Source: Clostridia bacterium | Lineage (GTDB): Bacteria > Bacillota > Clostridia > Christensenellales > CAG-314 | Direction of reading: 5' to 3' | Assembly (NCBI GenBank): GCA_017409765.1 | Contig: JAFQSA010000003.1 | Coordinates: 1 to 57,324, forward strand | Length of the DNA stretch: 57,324 nt | Shown here: piece after piece, positions 33,613-42,397 of the stretch | How positions within the stretch are numbered: position 1 is the first letter of the stretch | Layout of the letters: each line of letters begins with the position of its first letter | The notes under the pieces: generated by a model | The model's input: the letters and a program-made list of their open reading frames with translations, nothing else | Database searches by the model: none | Told to the model about the DNA's origin: nothing | Position numbers and translations under genes: made by a program

Positions 33613-34543
33613 ACAAACCGCACAACTAATAAAGCAATGTTCATCCATTGCTTTATTTGCACATACAAACCCCGATGGCGACACAGTTGGCTCCTGCATT
33701 GCATTGGCGCATGGCCTAAAGCAACTTGGCAAAACTGTGGAGATTTTTTGCGACTATCCCATCACGGGCAAGCTTGCAACTTTTGACGAAGTAAAACTCA
33801 TCCACAACCAATTTTTTGGCAAGTACGATTTGTTTGTCGCTGTGGATTGTGGCGATATTTTCCGCACGGGCGAGTTTTCCGGTTTGTACGACAGTCAAAA
33901 GGAAACCTTAACCATCGACCATCACGGTGGAGAGTGTTTCTCCAAGTACAATTGCTTGTTCCAATATGCAAGCACTTGTCAAATTGTATTCGAAATTCTC
34001 AAAGAACTTGGAGTTGAGTTCAACCCTACAATTGCCACCTACTTGTACATGGGACTTTGTACCGACACGGGTAACTTTTCCAACAGTAACACCGATGCCG
34101 ACTCCCACAACATGGCAGGGGAACTAATTAACCTTGGTGCGGATTTTCAACACATCAATCGCACGTTTTTTAGAGATATCGAACTAAACGAACTAAAACT
34201 GCACGCAAGAGTGCTTTCTCGTATGAGAACCTACTACGATGGCCAAATGATTTTGCTGTATGTTCATCAAGCGGATATCGACGAATTTGGTTTGGATAAC
34301 ACAGTAACAACAGGCCTTGTTCACTACGCAAACGATGTTGTAACTGCAAAAGTTGCCGTTTGTGTATCCCAAGATGGCGAAAACGCCTACAAGGTTAGCA
34401 TGCGTGGCAAAAACTACAACGTTCGCGAAGTTTGCCAACACTTTGGCGGTGGTGGACACTTGATGGCTGCCGGTTGCCGTATTTGTGGCTATTTCGAGGA
34501 TGTTATCGAGCAACTTGTGCGTGTTGTAGGATTTACAATATGA
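33584..34543 (+). CDS. nrnA: DHH/DHHA1 phosphoesterase NrnA (oligoribonuclease / pAp phosphatase)
   Basis: Degrades short RNA oligonucleotides and dephosphorylates pAp in bacteria lacking Orn. 319 residues. The DHH domain has FAHTNPDGDTVGSCIAL, FVAVDCGD, the namesake TIDHHGG, and CTDTGNFSNSNTDADS. The C-terminal DHHA1 domain ends with HFGGGGHLMAAGCRI (the GGGHxxAAG motif). It overlaps rbfA by 29 bp and truB by ATGA, the usual Firmicutes order. Confidence 0.95.
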   Translation: MKSTKKLTIKQTAQLIKQCSSIALFAHTNPDGDTVGSCIALAHGLKQLGKTVEIFCDYPITGKLATFDEVKLIHNQFFGKYDLFVAVDCGDIFRTGEFSGLYDSQKETLTIDHHGGECFSKYNCLFQYASTCQIVFEILKELGVEFNPTIATYLYMGLCTDTGNFSNSNTDADSHNMAGELINLGADFQHINRTFFRDIELNELKLHARVLSRMRTYYDGQMILLYVHQADIDEFGLDNTVTTGLVHYANDVVTAKVAVCVSQDGENAYKVSMRGKNYNVREVCQHFGGGGHLMAAGCRICGYFEDVIEQLVRVVGFTI

Positions 34544-35403
34544 ACGGATTTATCAACGTACTAAAGCCAGTTGGCGCAACTGCAAGTGACGTGGTTGTTT
34601 GTCTAAAACATGTTTTGCATCAAAAAAAGGTAGGCCATCTTGGCACACTTGACCCTGGTGCAAGTGGTGTTTTACCAGTTGCTATTGGTCAAGGCACAAA
34701 ACTATTCAACTTTTTGACAAACAAAGTCAAGTACTACCGCGCATTTTTCACATTTGGCAAGACAACTGACACTTTGGATTCCTATGGCGAAATTCTCGAT
34801 CAAGGCAAGCCTATTCCAACGGAAAGTGACGTTGCCAATGCACTAAAAAGTTTTGTTGGTGAACTTGACCAAGTTCCACCAATCTACTCTGCAATATCTG
34901 TTGGCGGTGTAAGGGCCTACAAACTTGCCCGCAATGGCGATAACGTTGAACTAAAAACTCGCAAAGTTACCGTCTACGACATATCGCTAATCAAGCAACA
35001 CAGCGCTGATACTTTTGTTGTAGATATCAAATGCAGTGGTGGCACCTATATCCGCTCTTTGGCACGTGACATTGCCAAGGCCTGCGGAACAATTGGCTAT
35101 ATGAGTGCGCTAATTCGTCTGCAATCAGGTTGTTTTGATATCGAACACGCCTATACACTCGATGAAATCCGCCAACTAAAGGAAAAATGCATTGTTGACG
35201 TGATGTATCCCTTGCAAGATGTCGAGGAATATCACTTTGACGACAAGTGTTTTGATGATATAAACTTTGGCCGTAAAATCAAATGTCCATTTGACTACGG
35301 CTACAAAAAGATCTACTGCAAAGGTATCTTTTTCGGTCTTGGCAAAAATCAAGATGGATACCTAAAAATAGAGTACTACCTAAAGAATATTTTCGAGGAG
35401 TAA
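34540..35403 (+). CDS. truB: tRNA pseudouridine-55 synthase
   Basis: Makes pseudouridine 55 in the T-loop of tRNA, next to the T54 made by TrmFO of this window. 287 residues. GFINVLKPVGATASDVV, the catalytic block VGHLGTLDPGASGVLPVAIG with the nucleophilic Asp, YYRAFFTFGKTTDTLDSYGE, VPPIYSAISVGGVRAYKLAR, and IKCSGGTYIRSLARDIA. The frame extends to 34432 inside nrnA; ATG 34540 is the start. Confidence 0.97.
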   Translation: MNGFINVLKPVGATASDVVVCLKHVLHQKKVGHLGTLDPGASGVLPVAIGQGTKLFNFLTNKVKYYRAFFTFGKTTDTLDSYGEILDQGKPIPTESDVANALKSFVGELDQVPPIYSAISVGGVRAYKLARNGDNVELKTRKVTVYDISLIKQHSADTFVVDIKCSGGTYIRSLARDIAKACGTIGYMSALIRLQSGCFDIEHAYTLDEIRQLKEKCIVDVMYPLQDVEEYHFDDKCFDDINFGRKIKCPFDYGYKKIYCKGIFFGLGKNQDGYLKIEYYLKNIFEE

Positions 35404-35420
35404 TTCCTCTTACAAACGCT

Positions 35421-36305
35421 ATGCAAGTTGTAAAATTCGGCAAAAAACTTAATACTCCAATTGTTATTGCGCTGGGATTTTTCGGTTGCATGCACAAAGG
35501 TCACGTTCAACTGTTGGACGAGGCAAAAACTCTTGCCAAGTCCACAAACAGCAAAGTTGCTTTGTTCACATTCTCCAACAACCACCTAAAGGTGCTTGGC
35601 AAGGATGTCAAACAACTGTACACCTTTGATGAACGTTGCAAAATCTACCAAAATCTTGGTATTGATGTGCTTGTTTGTGCTGAGTTCAACAAACAATTTA
35701 TGCAAACAAGCGGTGCTGAGTTCCTCAGTACACTCAACAACTACAATTTGCATGGTGTCGTTTGCGGTTTCGACTACACCTGTGGCTCGGACAGAAAAAA
35801 CAGTCAATTTGTGCGCGAGTATCTTTGTGATATTCCTATCAAGGTTGTGGATGCAGTTTGCATCGATGGTGTAAAGATCAGCACAACTTTGATCAGAGCA
35901 AAACTTGGCGAGTGCGACATTTCACTTTGCAACCAATTGCTTTCGCAACCATTCTTCTTCGATGGCGAGGTGGTGCATGGTCGTGGTGTTGGTAACAAGC
36001 TTGGTTTTCCAACTGCAAACGTGCTGACGGGTGCCGACAAGTTTTTGCCAGTTGGCGTTTTTGCTGGCGATACCGTTGTTGATGGCACAACGTACAAATG
36101 CATTATCAATATTGGTGCTAAACCCACCTACGATATTGACGAGCCAACTGTGGAAGTACACGTCATTGGCTATGGGGGAAATCTCTACGGCAACAATATT
36201 TCCGTCAATTTGCGCAAGTTTTTGCGTCCAATTTGCAAATTTGATTGTTCCGAACAACTTATACAACAGCTAAAATTAGATATGGAGAATTGCCTAGATG
36301 ATTAA
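35421..36305 (+). CDS. ribF: Bifunctional riboflavin kinase / FAD synthetase
   Basis: Converts riboflavin to FMN and FMN to FAD, the cofactor needed by TrmFO here. 294 residues. The N-terminal adenylyltransferase domain has ALGFFGCMHKGHVQLL, where the usual GxFDGxHxGH reads GFFGCMHKGH, and VCGFDYTCGSDRKN (usual GxDFxFG). The C-terminal kinase domain has GRGVGNKLGFPTANV, LPVGVFAGD, CIINIGAKPTYD and NISVNLRKFLRP. The first motif deviates by F-to-C at the base-contact position, so adenylyltransferase activity deserves testing. Confidence 0.94.
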   Translation: MQVVKFGKKLNTPIVIALGFFGCMHKGHVQLLDEAKTLAKSTNSKVALFTFSNNHLKVLGKDVKQLYTFDERCKIYQNLGIDVLVCAEFNKQFMQTSGAEFLSTLNNYNLHGVVCGFDYTCGSDRKNSQFVREYLCDIPIKVVDAVCIDGVKISTTLIRAKLGECDISLCNQLLSQPFFFDGEVVHGRGVGNKLGFPTANVLTGADKFLPVGVFAGDTVVDGTTYKCIINIGAKPTYDIDEPTVEVHVIGYGGNLYGNNISVNLRKFLRPICKFDCSEQLIQQLKLDMENCLDD

Positions 36306-37143
36306 GTTTGGTCCAAGTGGCAACTGCAAAAGATTCTACGACGAAGGTTACAAAAGCACAACCCAAGCACCTAAGTGGTGCGCTGAGCAAGGGCTAACTT
36401 GCTACGAATATTCCTTTGGTCGTGGCATAAATATTAGTGATGCAAAGTGCTCCGAGATTGCTCTCGAAGCAAAAAAGTACGGCGTAGAGATTTCCGTTCA
36501 TGCCCCTTACTACATCAATTTTGCCAATCCCGATGACGCCATGGCGGAAAAATCCTATAATTACGTCTTGAAAAGTGCCGAAAAGGTAAGATGTTTTGGT
36601 GGAAAGCGTGTAATTTTCCACCCATCAACAGTAGGTAAGATGTCCCGCGCAGATGCTGTGGCTTTAACATACAAGCGCTTGGAGATTTTGGCAAGCATGA
36701 TCTACGAAAACGGTATGGACGATTTGATTTTCTGCCCCGAAACAATGGGTAAAATCAACCAAATTGGCAATGTTGAGGAAGTAGTTAGCTTTTGCAAAAT
36801 TGCTCCCTTCTACATTCCAACAATCGATTTCGGCCACATCAATGCGCGCACACACGGCAGTTTGCAAACCTTCGAGGACTACGAAAAGCTTGTTTTGCAC
36901 GTAATTGATGAGCTGGGTTTTGAACGCGCATCCAAAATGCACGTCCACTTTTCTAAAATTGAGTACAGCACCGGTGGCGAAGTTCGTCACTTGACGTTTG
37001 ATGACCAAATGTATGGTCCAGATTTCGCGCCATTGGCACGCGTATTCAAAAAGTACAATCTCAGCCCAGTTATCATTTGCGAGTCGGACGGCACTCAAGC
37101 AGATGACGCTGTTGAGATGAAACGCATTTACGAAAATGTGTAG
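36298..37143 (+). CDS. Endonuclease IV-like TIM-barrel protein (AP endonuclease family 2)
   Basis: 281 residues of the xylose-isomerase-like TIM barrel. Metal-ligand positions of endonuclease IV visible in order: SVHAPYYIN, VIFHPST, CPETMGK, DFGHINART, MHVHFSKIEYSTGGE and ICESDGTQADDA. Where endonuclease IV has the D-x-H pair (third metal), this protein reads FDDQMYGPD, so one ligand may be missing. This variant is common in Clostridia and archaea and may be a DNA repair nuclease or a sugar-phosphate isomerase-like enzyme. It overlaps ribF by 8 bp. Confidence 0.82.
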   Translation: MIKFGPSGNCKRFYDEGYKSTTQAPKWCAEQGLTCYEYSFGRGINISDAKCSEIALEAKKYGVEISVHAPYYINFANPDDAMAEKSYNYVLKSAEKVRCFGGKRVIFHPSTVGKMSRADAVALTYKRLEILASMIYENGMDDLIFCPETMGKINQIGNVEEVVSFCKIAPFYIPTIDFGHINARTHGSLQTFEDYEKLVLHVIDELGFERASKMHVHFSKIEYSTGGEVRHLTFDDQMYGPDFAPLARVFKKYNLSPVIICESDGTQADDAVEMKRIYENV

Positions 37144-37192
37144 TTTGTAACAAATTTGACTTCAATTTACTTCGAAAGGAGGAATTTTATAG

Positions 37193-38260
37193 ATGAAAAG
37201 TACCGAAAAACTCTTCAGTCTTTCAAACGTTGATGCAATTTTGCTTGTAAGCGACAAAAACCGTATGTATTTTACTGGTTTTGCATCAACCTTTGGCTAC
37301 TTGCTTTTGTTCCCACAAGACCAAAACTACTTTATTACTGATCCACGTTACTACGAAATGGCTCAGTCCTTGGAATGTCGCGAAATGCACGTTTTGCAAA
37401 TTGAAAACGGCGTAAGCGCGCTTGGTATGGTAACAAAAATTTTGAACGACCACAAGGTTAAAACTTTGGGTTACGAAGATACTGAACTTACAGTTGCCGA
37501 ATTTGGTGGCATCAAGGAAGGACTTTCCAGTTTTGAACTTGTTCCAGTTGGCAAAAATATTAACACAGTTCGTAGCTACAAGACGGAAGAGGAAATTTCC
37601 TACATAAAACGCGCGCAAGAAATCACCGATTTGTCCTTCAAACAAATTTGCAAGGTTATCAAAGCGGGTATGACCGAGCGCCAAGTTGCCATCGAACTTG
37701 AGTACTTGATGGCTAAAAATGGTGCCGAAGGACTTGCATTTGACACAATTGTTGCAAGTGGCGTAAACACATCCAAGCCACACGCTCACCCAACAGACAA
37801 GGTTATCCAAGTTGGCGATGCTGTAACAATGGACTTTGGCGCAAGATATCACGGCTACTGTGCAGATATGACTCGTACAGTTTTTGTTGGCGAGCCCAGC
37901 GAAGAAATGCGCAAAATCTACAACATTGTTTTGCTTGCACAAAAAACAGGTATTTCCGGCGCGTACAATGGCATTGCCGGTAGCGAGTTGGATGCTCTTT
38001 GTCGCGAAGTTATCAAATCCAACGGCTACGGCACATGCTTCACACACAGCACAGGCCACAGTTTGGGTATCGACATTCACGAAACACCAAGCGCATCATC
38101 CAGATCTACCGACAAATTGACCGCAGGACAACTTATCACGGTTGAACCAGGCATCTACGTTCCTGGTCTAGGTGGTGTCCGCATAGAAGATTTGCTGTTA
38201 TTTACACAAGATGGCGTAATTGATTTGACAAAGTCAGACAAAAACATTATAATACTATAG
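37193..38260 (+). CDS. pepP: Xaa-Pro aminopeptidase/dipeptidase, M24B family
   Basis: Cytoplasmic dinuclear metallopeptidase that cleaves before proline. 355 residues. The N-terminal creatinase-like domain (NVDAILLVSDKNRMYFTGFAS, FITDPRYY) precedes the pita-bread catalytic domain with metal ligands in TMDFGARYHGYCADMTRT (two Asp), HSTGHSLGIDIHE (His), TVEPGIYVPGLGG (Glu) and VRIEDLLL (Glu). RBS AAGGAGG. Its placement directly before efp is the standard Firmicutes order; EF-P helps translate polyproline and PepP recycles proline peptides. PepQ-type activity cannot be excluded. Confidence 0.93.
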   Translation: MKSTEKLFSLSNVDAILLVSDKNRMYFTGFASTFGYLLLFPQDQNYFITDPRYYEMAQSLECREMHVLQIENGVSALGMVTKILNDHKVKTLGYEDTELTVAEFGGIKEGLSSFELVPVGKNINTVRSYKTEEEISYIKRAQEITDLSFKQICKVIKAGMTERQVAIELEYLMAKNGAEGLAFDTIVASGVNTSKPHAHPTDKVIQVGDAVTMDFGARYHGYCADMTRTVFVGEPSEEMRKIYNIVLLAQKTGISGAYNGIAGSELDALCREVIKSNGYGTCFTHSTGHSLGIDIHETPSASSRSTDKLTAGQLITVEPGIYVPGLGGVRIEDLLLFTQDGVIDLTKSDKNIIIL

Positions 38261-38285
38261 GAAAACTCTCTTGGAGGCATAAATT

Positions 38286-38846
38286 ATGATTTTAGCAGGC
38301 GATTTTAGAAAAGGTGTAACATTTGTTTACAACAATGGTATCTACGTAATCGTAGATTTCCAACACGTAAAACCAGGCAAAGGCGCAGCATTTGTTAGAA
38401 CAAAGATCAAGAACGTTGTAACAGGCGCAGTTCGCGAAGAAACATTCAACCCATCCGAAAAGTTTGAGCTCGCTCGTATCGAAAGCAAGGAAATGGAATA
38501 CCTCTACAACGATGGTGACCTTTACTACTTTATGGATAACGAAACATACGAACAAGTTCCTCTTGGAAAGGCTCAAGTAGAAGAAGCATTGCAATTCTTG
38601 AAAGAGAACATGTCCGCAACAATCAAATTCTACAAAGGCGAAGCATTCTCCGTTGAACCTCCTAACTTTGTAGTATTGCAAGTTGTTACTTGCGAACCTG
38701 CAGTAGCGGGCAACACAGCAACAAACGCAAACAAACCTGCAACTGTAGAAACTGGTTACACACTTATGGTTCCAATGTTCGTTAACGAAGGCGATATGAT
38801 CCGTATCGATACACGTACAGGCGAATACATGGAAAGAGCGAAATAA
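38286..38846 (+). CDS. efp: Elongation factor P
   Basis: Rescues ribosomes stalled on consecutive prolines. 186 residues in three beta domains. The tip loop in domain I is [12 protein letters not shown] with Lys at position 32, the residue modified in other species; the Pro after the first Lys suggests the Gram-positive (Bacillus-like) type. The C-terminus [18 protein letters not shown] is the OB-domain signature. A Thr/Asn-rich insertion ([15 protein letters not shown]) follows VTCEPAVAG. Last gene of the long rimP operon, with a terminator after it. Confidence 0.98.
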   Translation: MILAGDFRKGVTFVYNNGIYVIVDFQHVKPGKGAAFVRTKIKNVVTGAVREETFNPSEKFELARIESKEMEYLYNDGDLYYFMDNETYEQVPLGKAQVEEALQFLKENMSATIKFYKGEAFSVEPPNFVVLQVVTCEPAVAGNTATNANKPATVETGYTLMVPMFVNEGDMIRIDTRTGEYMERAK

Positions 38847-38865
38847 TCTAAGTAATTGCTTTATC

Positions 38866-38898
38866 AAAATGACGACGCATTTAGCGCCGTCATTTTTT
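38866..38898 (+). terminator. Terminator after efp
   Basis: AAAATGACG-A-CGC pairs with GCG-C-CGTCATTTT across ATTTA, ending in a T run. Confidence 0.9.
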
Positions 38899-39152
38899 TA
38901 TTCTCATTTACCTATTTTGTGGCATTTCCATTGTTAAATACTCCTTATCAATATCAAAAGTTCAAATACTGATAAATATTTAGTAAATCTAACAGCAAAT
39001 TTGATTGGTTGTATCGTATCGTCTTGATGACTATCGAGCAGTTCGGTAATCTACAATAACTTTACAGAAACGCAAGTGCATAAATATTCAAACTAGCCTT
39101 TGTTGAGTTTTTGAAAATAGTTTGCAAATTTTTGTATTCAAGTAGGGTATTG
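38899..39152. other. AT-rich intergenic region before spoIIIA, no gene seen
   Basis: The 340-bp space between efp and spoIIIAA holds the efp terminator at one end and a sigma-E promoter at the other. Between them I see no open frame of note with an RBS, no tRNA-like fold and no clear sigma-A promoter. Confidence 0.5.
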
Positions 39153-39181
39153 GAATATTCAAACAACTTGTCCCATACAAT
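39153..39181 (+). promoter_or_regulatory. Sigma-E (mother cell) promoter of the spoIIIA operon
   Basis: GAATATT (39153-39159) matches the Bacillus sigma-E -35 consensus KMATATT. A 14-bp spacer leads to CATACAAT (39174-39181), matching the sigma-E -10 consensus. spoIIIA is a known sigma-E operon. The predicted start, 6-7 nt after the -10 box, falls at the ATG of spoIIIAA (39187), so the mRNA would be leaderless. Confidence 0.88.
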
Positions 39182-39186
39182 TAAGT

Positions 39187-40002
39187 ATGAAATTTTACGA
39201 GTGCCTGCCCAATTGGATATCTAATTGTATAAACGGTAAGTCTGTTCGTGAAATTCGCCTTCGCAACAATGCGATGGTGCGGGTTAATATTGATGGCTCT
39301 TGGTGGTACTGTTCCAACGATGGGCTAACCGTATCAAGGTCGCACGCAAAGTTATTGGATGTGTCTTGTGACGATATCATTCGTAGCGCTTGTAATAACT
39401 CCATCTATGCCTATGAGCAAATGCTTGCGCAAGGCTACTTTACTATGGCAGATGGCTCAAGGTTTGGAGTTGCGGGTAAGTACGCAAATAGTGGTGTATT
39501 TCAAGAGTACACAAGCATTTGTGTGCGTGTGCCACATTGTGTTAGTTGTGCAACTGCACAAATTATTGCAACAACCCAATCGGGAAACGTTCTTATAGTT
39601 GGCCCACCTGGTGTAGGCAAAACAACTTTGCTAAGGGATATTGCTGTCAATTTGGCTTGCAAATATAATGTTGTAGTAGTGGACGAGCGTGGCGAATTGG
39701 ATGTACAAAATGTCCTTTGCAACTGCGACGTTCTCAAATGGACAAGCAAATCTGTCGGTTTCGAAATGGCGCTCAGATGTCTTTCTCCCGACTATATTGT
39801 CTGTGATGAACTTGGTTTTAGCGACAATTCTTGGGTAGAAAAAGCTGTAAATTCTGGCGTAAAAGTGATTGCCACTTCACACGGAAATGTTGGCAAAATT
39901 CACCTAAATAGCCAAATTTTCGATCATTTTGATAGTGTGATTTTATGCCAAAGTATCGGCGTCTACAAAATCATCAAAGCGCCAAATTTGACCGAAAATT
40001 AG
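39187..40002 (+). CDS. spoIIIAA: Stage III sporulation protein AA (ATPase)
   Basis: Mother-cell ATPase of the SpoIIIA-SpoIIQ feeding channel, related to secretion ATPases. 271 residues. The N-terminal part has VREIRLRNN, YAYEQMLAQGYFTMADGSRFGVAGKY, then Walker A GPPGVGKT at 139-146, VVVDERGELD, PDYIVCDELGF and VIATSHGNV. ATG 39187 is required for the family N-terminus, yet it lies 6 bp after a sigma-E -10 box and has no Shine-Dalgarno. Confidence 0.95.
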   Translation: MKFYECLPNWISNCINGKSVREIRLRNNAMVRVNIDGSWWYCSNDGLTVSRSHAKLLDVSCDDIIRSACNNSIYAYEQMLAQGYFTMADGSRFGVAGKYANSGVFQEYTSICVRVPHCVSCATAQIIATTQSGNVLIVGPPGVGKTTLLRDIAVNLACKYNVVVVDERGELDVQNVLCNCDVLKWTSKSVGFEMALRCLSPDYIVCDELGFSDNSWVEKAVNSGVKVIATSHGNVGKIHLNSQIFDHFDSVILCQSIGVYKIIKAPNLTEN

Positions 40003-40059
40003 CAAAATCATGGCAAAATCAACTTGCCTATGCTCAATTATTGGAATTTATATGCTACT

Positions 40060-40506
40060 ATGACAAACATAATATTGTTATTTTGCACAATTTTGGCTGG
40101 TTTCCTTGTGGGAAAGCATCTCGAACGTCGCCAAACACAAAGGTGGCAATTCTTTGTTGACCTAAAAAAATACATTGTTCTTCTCAAAAGTAACGTCAAA
40201 ACAAAGCGCATTGAATTGCAAACATTCAACGCTCAATTTTCTCAAAGTTGTAGTAGTGTGTTTGGTAAGTTTTTGCTCGAGCAAGCACCGTTGCCATTTT
40301 TGACGATAAATCAAAATCAAATTGTATTGGCATTTTTCAATTCCCTTTCGGCAACTACATCTTCGGAATTGCTTAGCAATCTCGACTTCTACGAACAACA
40401 AATAAATTTGGAGTTTAGCTCCGTTGCTAGCGACTATCAAAGTCGTCACGCCTTTGTAAAACTTTCCATTTTGTGCGGTGTAGTTGTTGGCATTTTGTTA
40501 CTTTAG
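40060..40506 (+). CDS. spoIIIAB: Stage III sporulation protein AB
   Basis: 148 residues. One N-terminal membrane helix (TNIILLFCTILAGFLVG) immediately followed by KHLERRQTQRWQFFVDLKKYIVLLKSNV, the SpoIIIAB pattern of a TM then a basic turn and long helices. A C-terminal hydrophobic segment (LSILCGVVVGILLL) ends at the last residue. Upstream in-frame starts exist at 40024 (TTG) and 40030 (ATG); 40060 gives the family-like N-terminus, but none has a good RBS. SpoIIIAB resembles a type II secretion GspF domain. Confidence 0.85.
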   Translation: MTNIILLFCTILAGFLVGKHLERRQTQRWQFFVDLKKYIVLLKSNVKTKRIELQTFNAQFSQSCSSVFGKFLLEQAPLPFLTINQNQIVLAFFNSLSATTSSELLSNLDFYEQQINLEFSSVASDYQSRHAFVKLSILCGVVVGILLL

Positions 40507-40688
40507 AATTAGTAGTTTTGTTGCTTGTTACAGTTTTGTCAACTCCTTTGCAATTGTCATTTTGTAGGTAATTTCAAGTGTTTGTAAGGGTCAATTTTCT
40601 TGATGTTGTATGTGGTGATTGCTTGATCTATTTTGGTTACAACAGCTTTTTTTTTACCACTAAAATCTTTTCCTACTGTTGAGGTGTT
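40507..40688. other. 182-bp gap inside the spoIIIA operon
   Basis: In other Firmicutes spoIIIAB and spoIIIAC are nearly contiguous. This gap contains no ORF with an RBS until GAGGTG before spoIIIAC, no sigma-E -10 match and a nine-T run at 40649-40657. I see no further feature. Confidence 0.5.
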
Positions 40689-40886
40689 ATGAATTTCGAT
40701 TTAATTTTCAAAATTGGGGCCATTGGCATTGTCACCGCGATAGTGGGGATGCTTCTCAAAAAGTATGGCAAAGAAGATTTGGCCATTGTAGTTTCGGTAA
40801 TTGGCCTGATTGTCGCGTTAATCATGATGTTGGACGTCGTATCACAATTGTACGATACTATAACAAATTTGTTCGATTTTCAATGA
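40689..40886 (+). CDS. spoIIIAC: Stage III sporulation protein AC
   Basis: 65 residues, two transmembrane helices (about 7-24 and 31-50): IGAIGIVTAIVGMLLKKYGKEDLAIVVSVIGLIVAL is the family core, with the GKED turn. It is a small membrane part of the channel, homologous in fold to its neighbour SpoIIIAD. RBS GAGGTG. Overlaps spoIIIAD by ATGA. Confidence 0.95.
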   Translation: MNFDLIFKIGAIGIVTAIVGMLLKKYGKEDLAIVVSVIGLIVALIMMLDVVSQLYDTITNLFDFQ

Positions 40887-41269
40887 GTATTTTGCAAGTC
40901 GTGCTTGTTGCCATTGTTGCAGTATCAGCAATTTTGGTAGTCAAGCAATTTAACAAGGATATTTCGCTGGTTATTTCCATTGGCATTGGCGTGCTAATTT
41001 TGATATCCGTTTGTGATCAACTCTACGAGGTTGTCTACACTTTCCACAACATTTCTAACCAAGCGCAGGTGGATAGTCAATCAATTTCTTGTGTTATCAA
41101 GGTGGTTGGTATTGGCTACTTGTCGGAGTTTGCCAATAACATTTGCCTAGACACTGGCAACAAAAATATTGGCGAAAAGGTGCTTTTTGCCTCTCGCATT
41201 GCTATTATGCTGTGCGTTTTGCCCATTTTACAAAACTTGTTTGATGTGATAATAGGTTTTTTGCAATGA
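40883..41269 (+). CDS. spoIIIAD: Stage III sporulation protein AD
   Basis: 128 residues, four hydrophobic segments. The first half (ILQVVLVAIVAVSAILVVKQFNKDISLVISIGIGVLIL) mirrors SpoIIIAC. The second half has VIKVVGIGYLSEFANNICLDTGNKNIGEKVLFASRIAIML, the SpoIIIAD signature. The frame is open from 40679, but the correct start is the ATGA overlap at 40883; the stop overlaps spoIIIAE by ATGA. Confidence 0.95.
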   Translation: MSILQVVLVAIVAVSAILVVKQFNKDISLVISIGIGVLILISVCDQLYEVVYTFHNISNQAQVDSQSISCVIKVVGIGYLSEFANNICLDTGNKNIGEKVLFASRIAIMLCVLPILQNLFDVIIGFLQ

Positions 41270-42396
41270 AAAAACTCACAATCTTGATACTTTTGCTACT
41301 TGCAATATCCTTTCCGCAAGTTGTCTATGCCGACTTGCAGCAAGATTTGACCGAACAGGTTCAAACGGGCCTAGGCAATCTCGATTTTTCCCAAGTTGAG
41401 ATTGTCAGCGGTGGTTATATTGGCGATATTGTAGAAAAAATCTCACAAATCATCAATGGCGAGTTTGATAGCGTTCAAAACTTTTTTGAGATGATTTTTG
41501 CGCTGTTTTCGCAAAATTTGGCGGATATTCTTCCAAAATTGGTCAGTATTTTTGTAATTTTGGTGTTGGTTGGACTAATGAGGAAAACGTCCGGTGGGTT
41601 TATTTCCCCTGCAACGGACACGGTTGTTTCTTTTGTTGGACGAGCGGTTATCCTTGTTACCTTGATTTCCTTGTTTGGCGAGGTATTCAATCAAGTGTCG
41701 CAAATTCTTGCCGACTTAGCTGTGCTTGCCGATGCTTCTATGCCCATTTTGCTAACGCTGATAGTTGCCAATGGTTCTACAAATCTTTCGGCTGTGTGTC
41801 AACCATCAATGGTTATGTTCTCCGGTGTGATTATTGGTGTTGTTAGGAATGTTTTGCTCCCTTTGACGCTGACAGCAACGGCATTTTCCTTTGTATCTAA
41901 CCTTTCTCAAAATGTCAAAATGACAAAACTCTCCACCTTTTTGAACAACACGTCATCTTGGATTTTGGGCATACTTTTTACAGTCTTTTCCGCTTTTACG
42001 TCTGTGCAAGGCATAACTGCGGCAACTATGGATGGCGTATCATACCGCATGGCAAAATTTACTGCCAAAAACTACATCCCAATTTTGGGTGGCTACGTTT
42101 CTGATGGCTTCGATATCGTCCTTGCAAGCACAAGCCTAATAAAAAACTCCTTTGGAGTGGTGCTTTTGACGGTAGTTGTGCTGATGATTGCAAAGCCATT
42201 TTTAACAATTTTGACACTAAATCTCGGTCTGCAAGCAGTTTCTGCGCTAAGTGAGCCGGTGGTGGAAGGCAGCAATTCTAAAATTTTTGCTAGCATAACA
42301 AAATCGTTGACTTTCCTATCCGCATTGCTCATTGCAGTTGCCTTTATGTTTGCAATTTTGGTAATTGTTGCCATTTCTTGTGCAAATGGAGTTTGA
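41266..42396 (+). CDS. spoIIIAE: Stage III sporulation protein AE
   Basis: 376 residues. A signal peptide is evident (KKLTILILLLLAISFPQVVYA, probable cleavage near residue 22). A soluble region follows, then about seven transmembrane helices from residue ~85. PKLVSIFVILVLVGLM, MPILLTLIVANGS and FTAKNYIPILGGYVSDGFD are recognisable SpoIIIAE segments. It is the large polytopic component of the mother-cell side of the channel, linked to forespore gene expression through sigma-G. Confidence 0.95.
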   Translation: MKKLTILILLLLAISFPQVVYADLQQDLTEQVQTGLGNLDFSQVEIVSGGYIGDIVEKISQIINGEFDSVQNFFEMIFALFSQNLADILPKLVSIFVILVLVGLMRKTSGGFISPATDTVVSFVGRAVILVTLISLFGEVFNQVSQILADLAVLADASMPILLTLIVANGSTNLSAVCQPSMVMFSGVIIGVVRNVLLPLTLTATAFSFVSNLSQNVKMTKLSTFLNNTSSWILGILFTVFSAFTSVQGITAATMDGVSYRMAKFTAKNYIPILGGYVSDGFDIVLASTSLIKNSFGVVLLTVVVLMIAKPFLTILTLNLGLQAVSALSEPVVEGSNSKIFASITKSLTFLSALLIAVAFMFAILVIVAISCANGV

Positions 42397-42397
42397 T

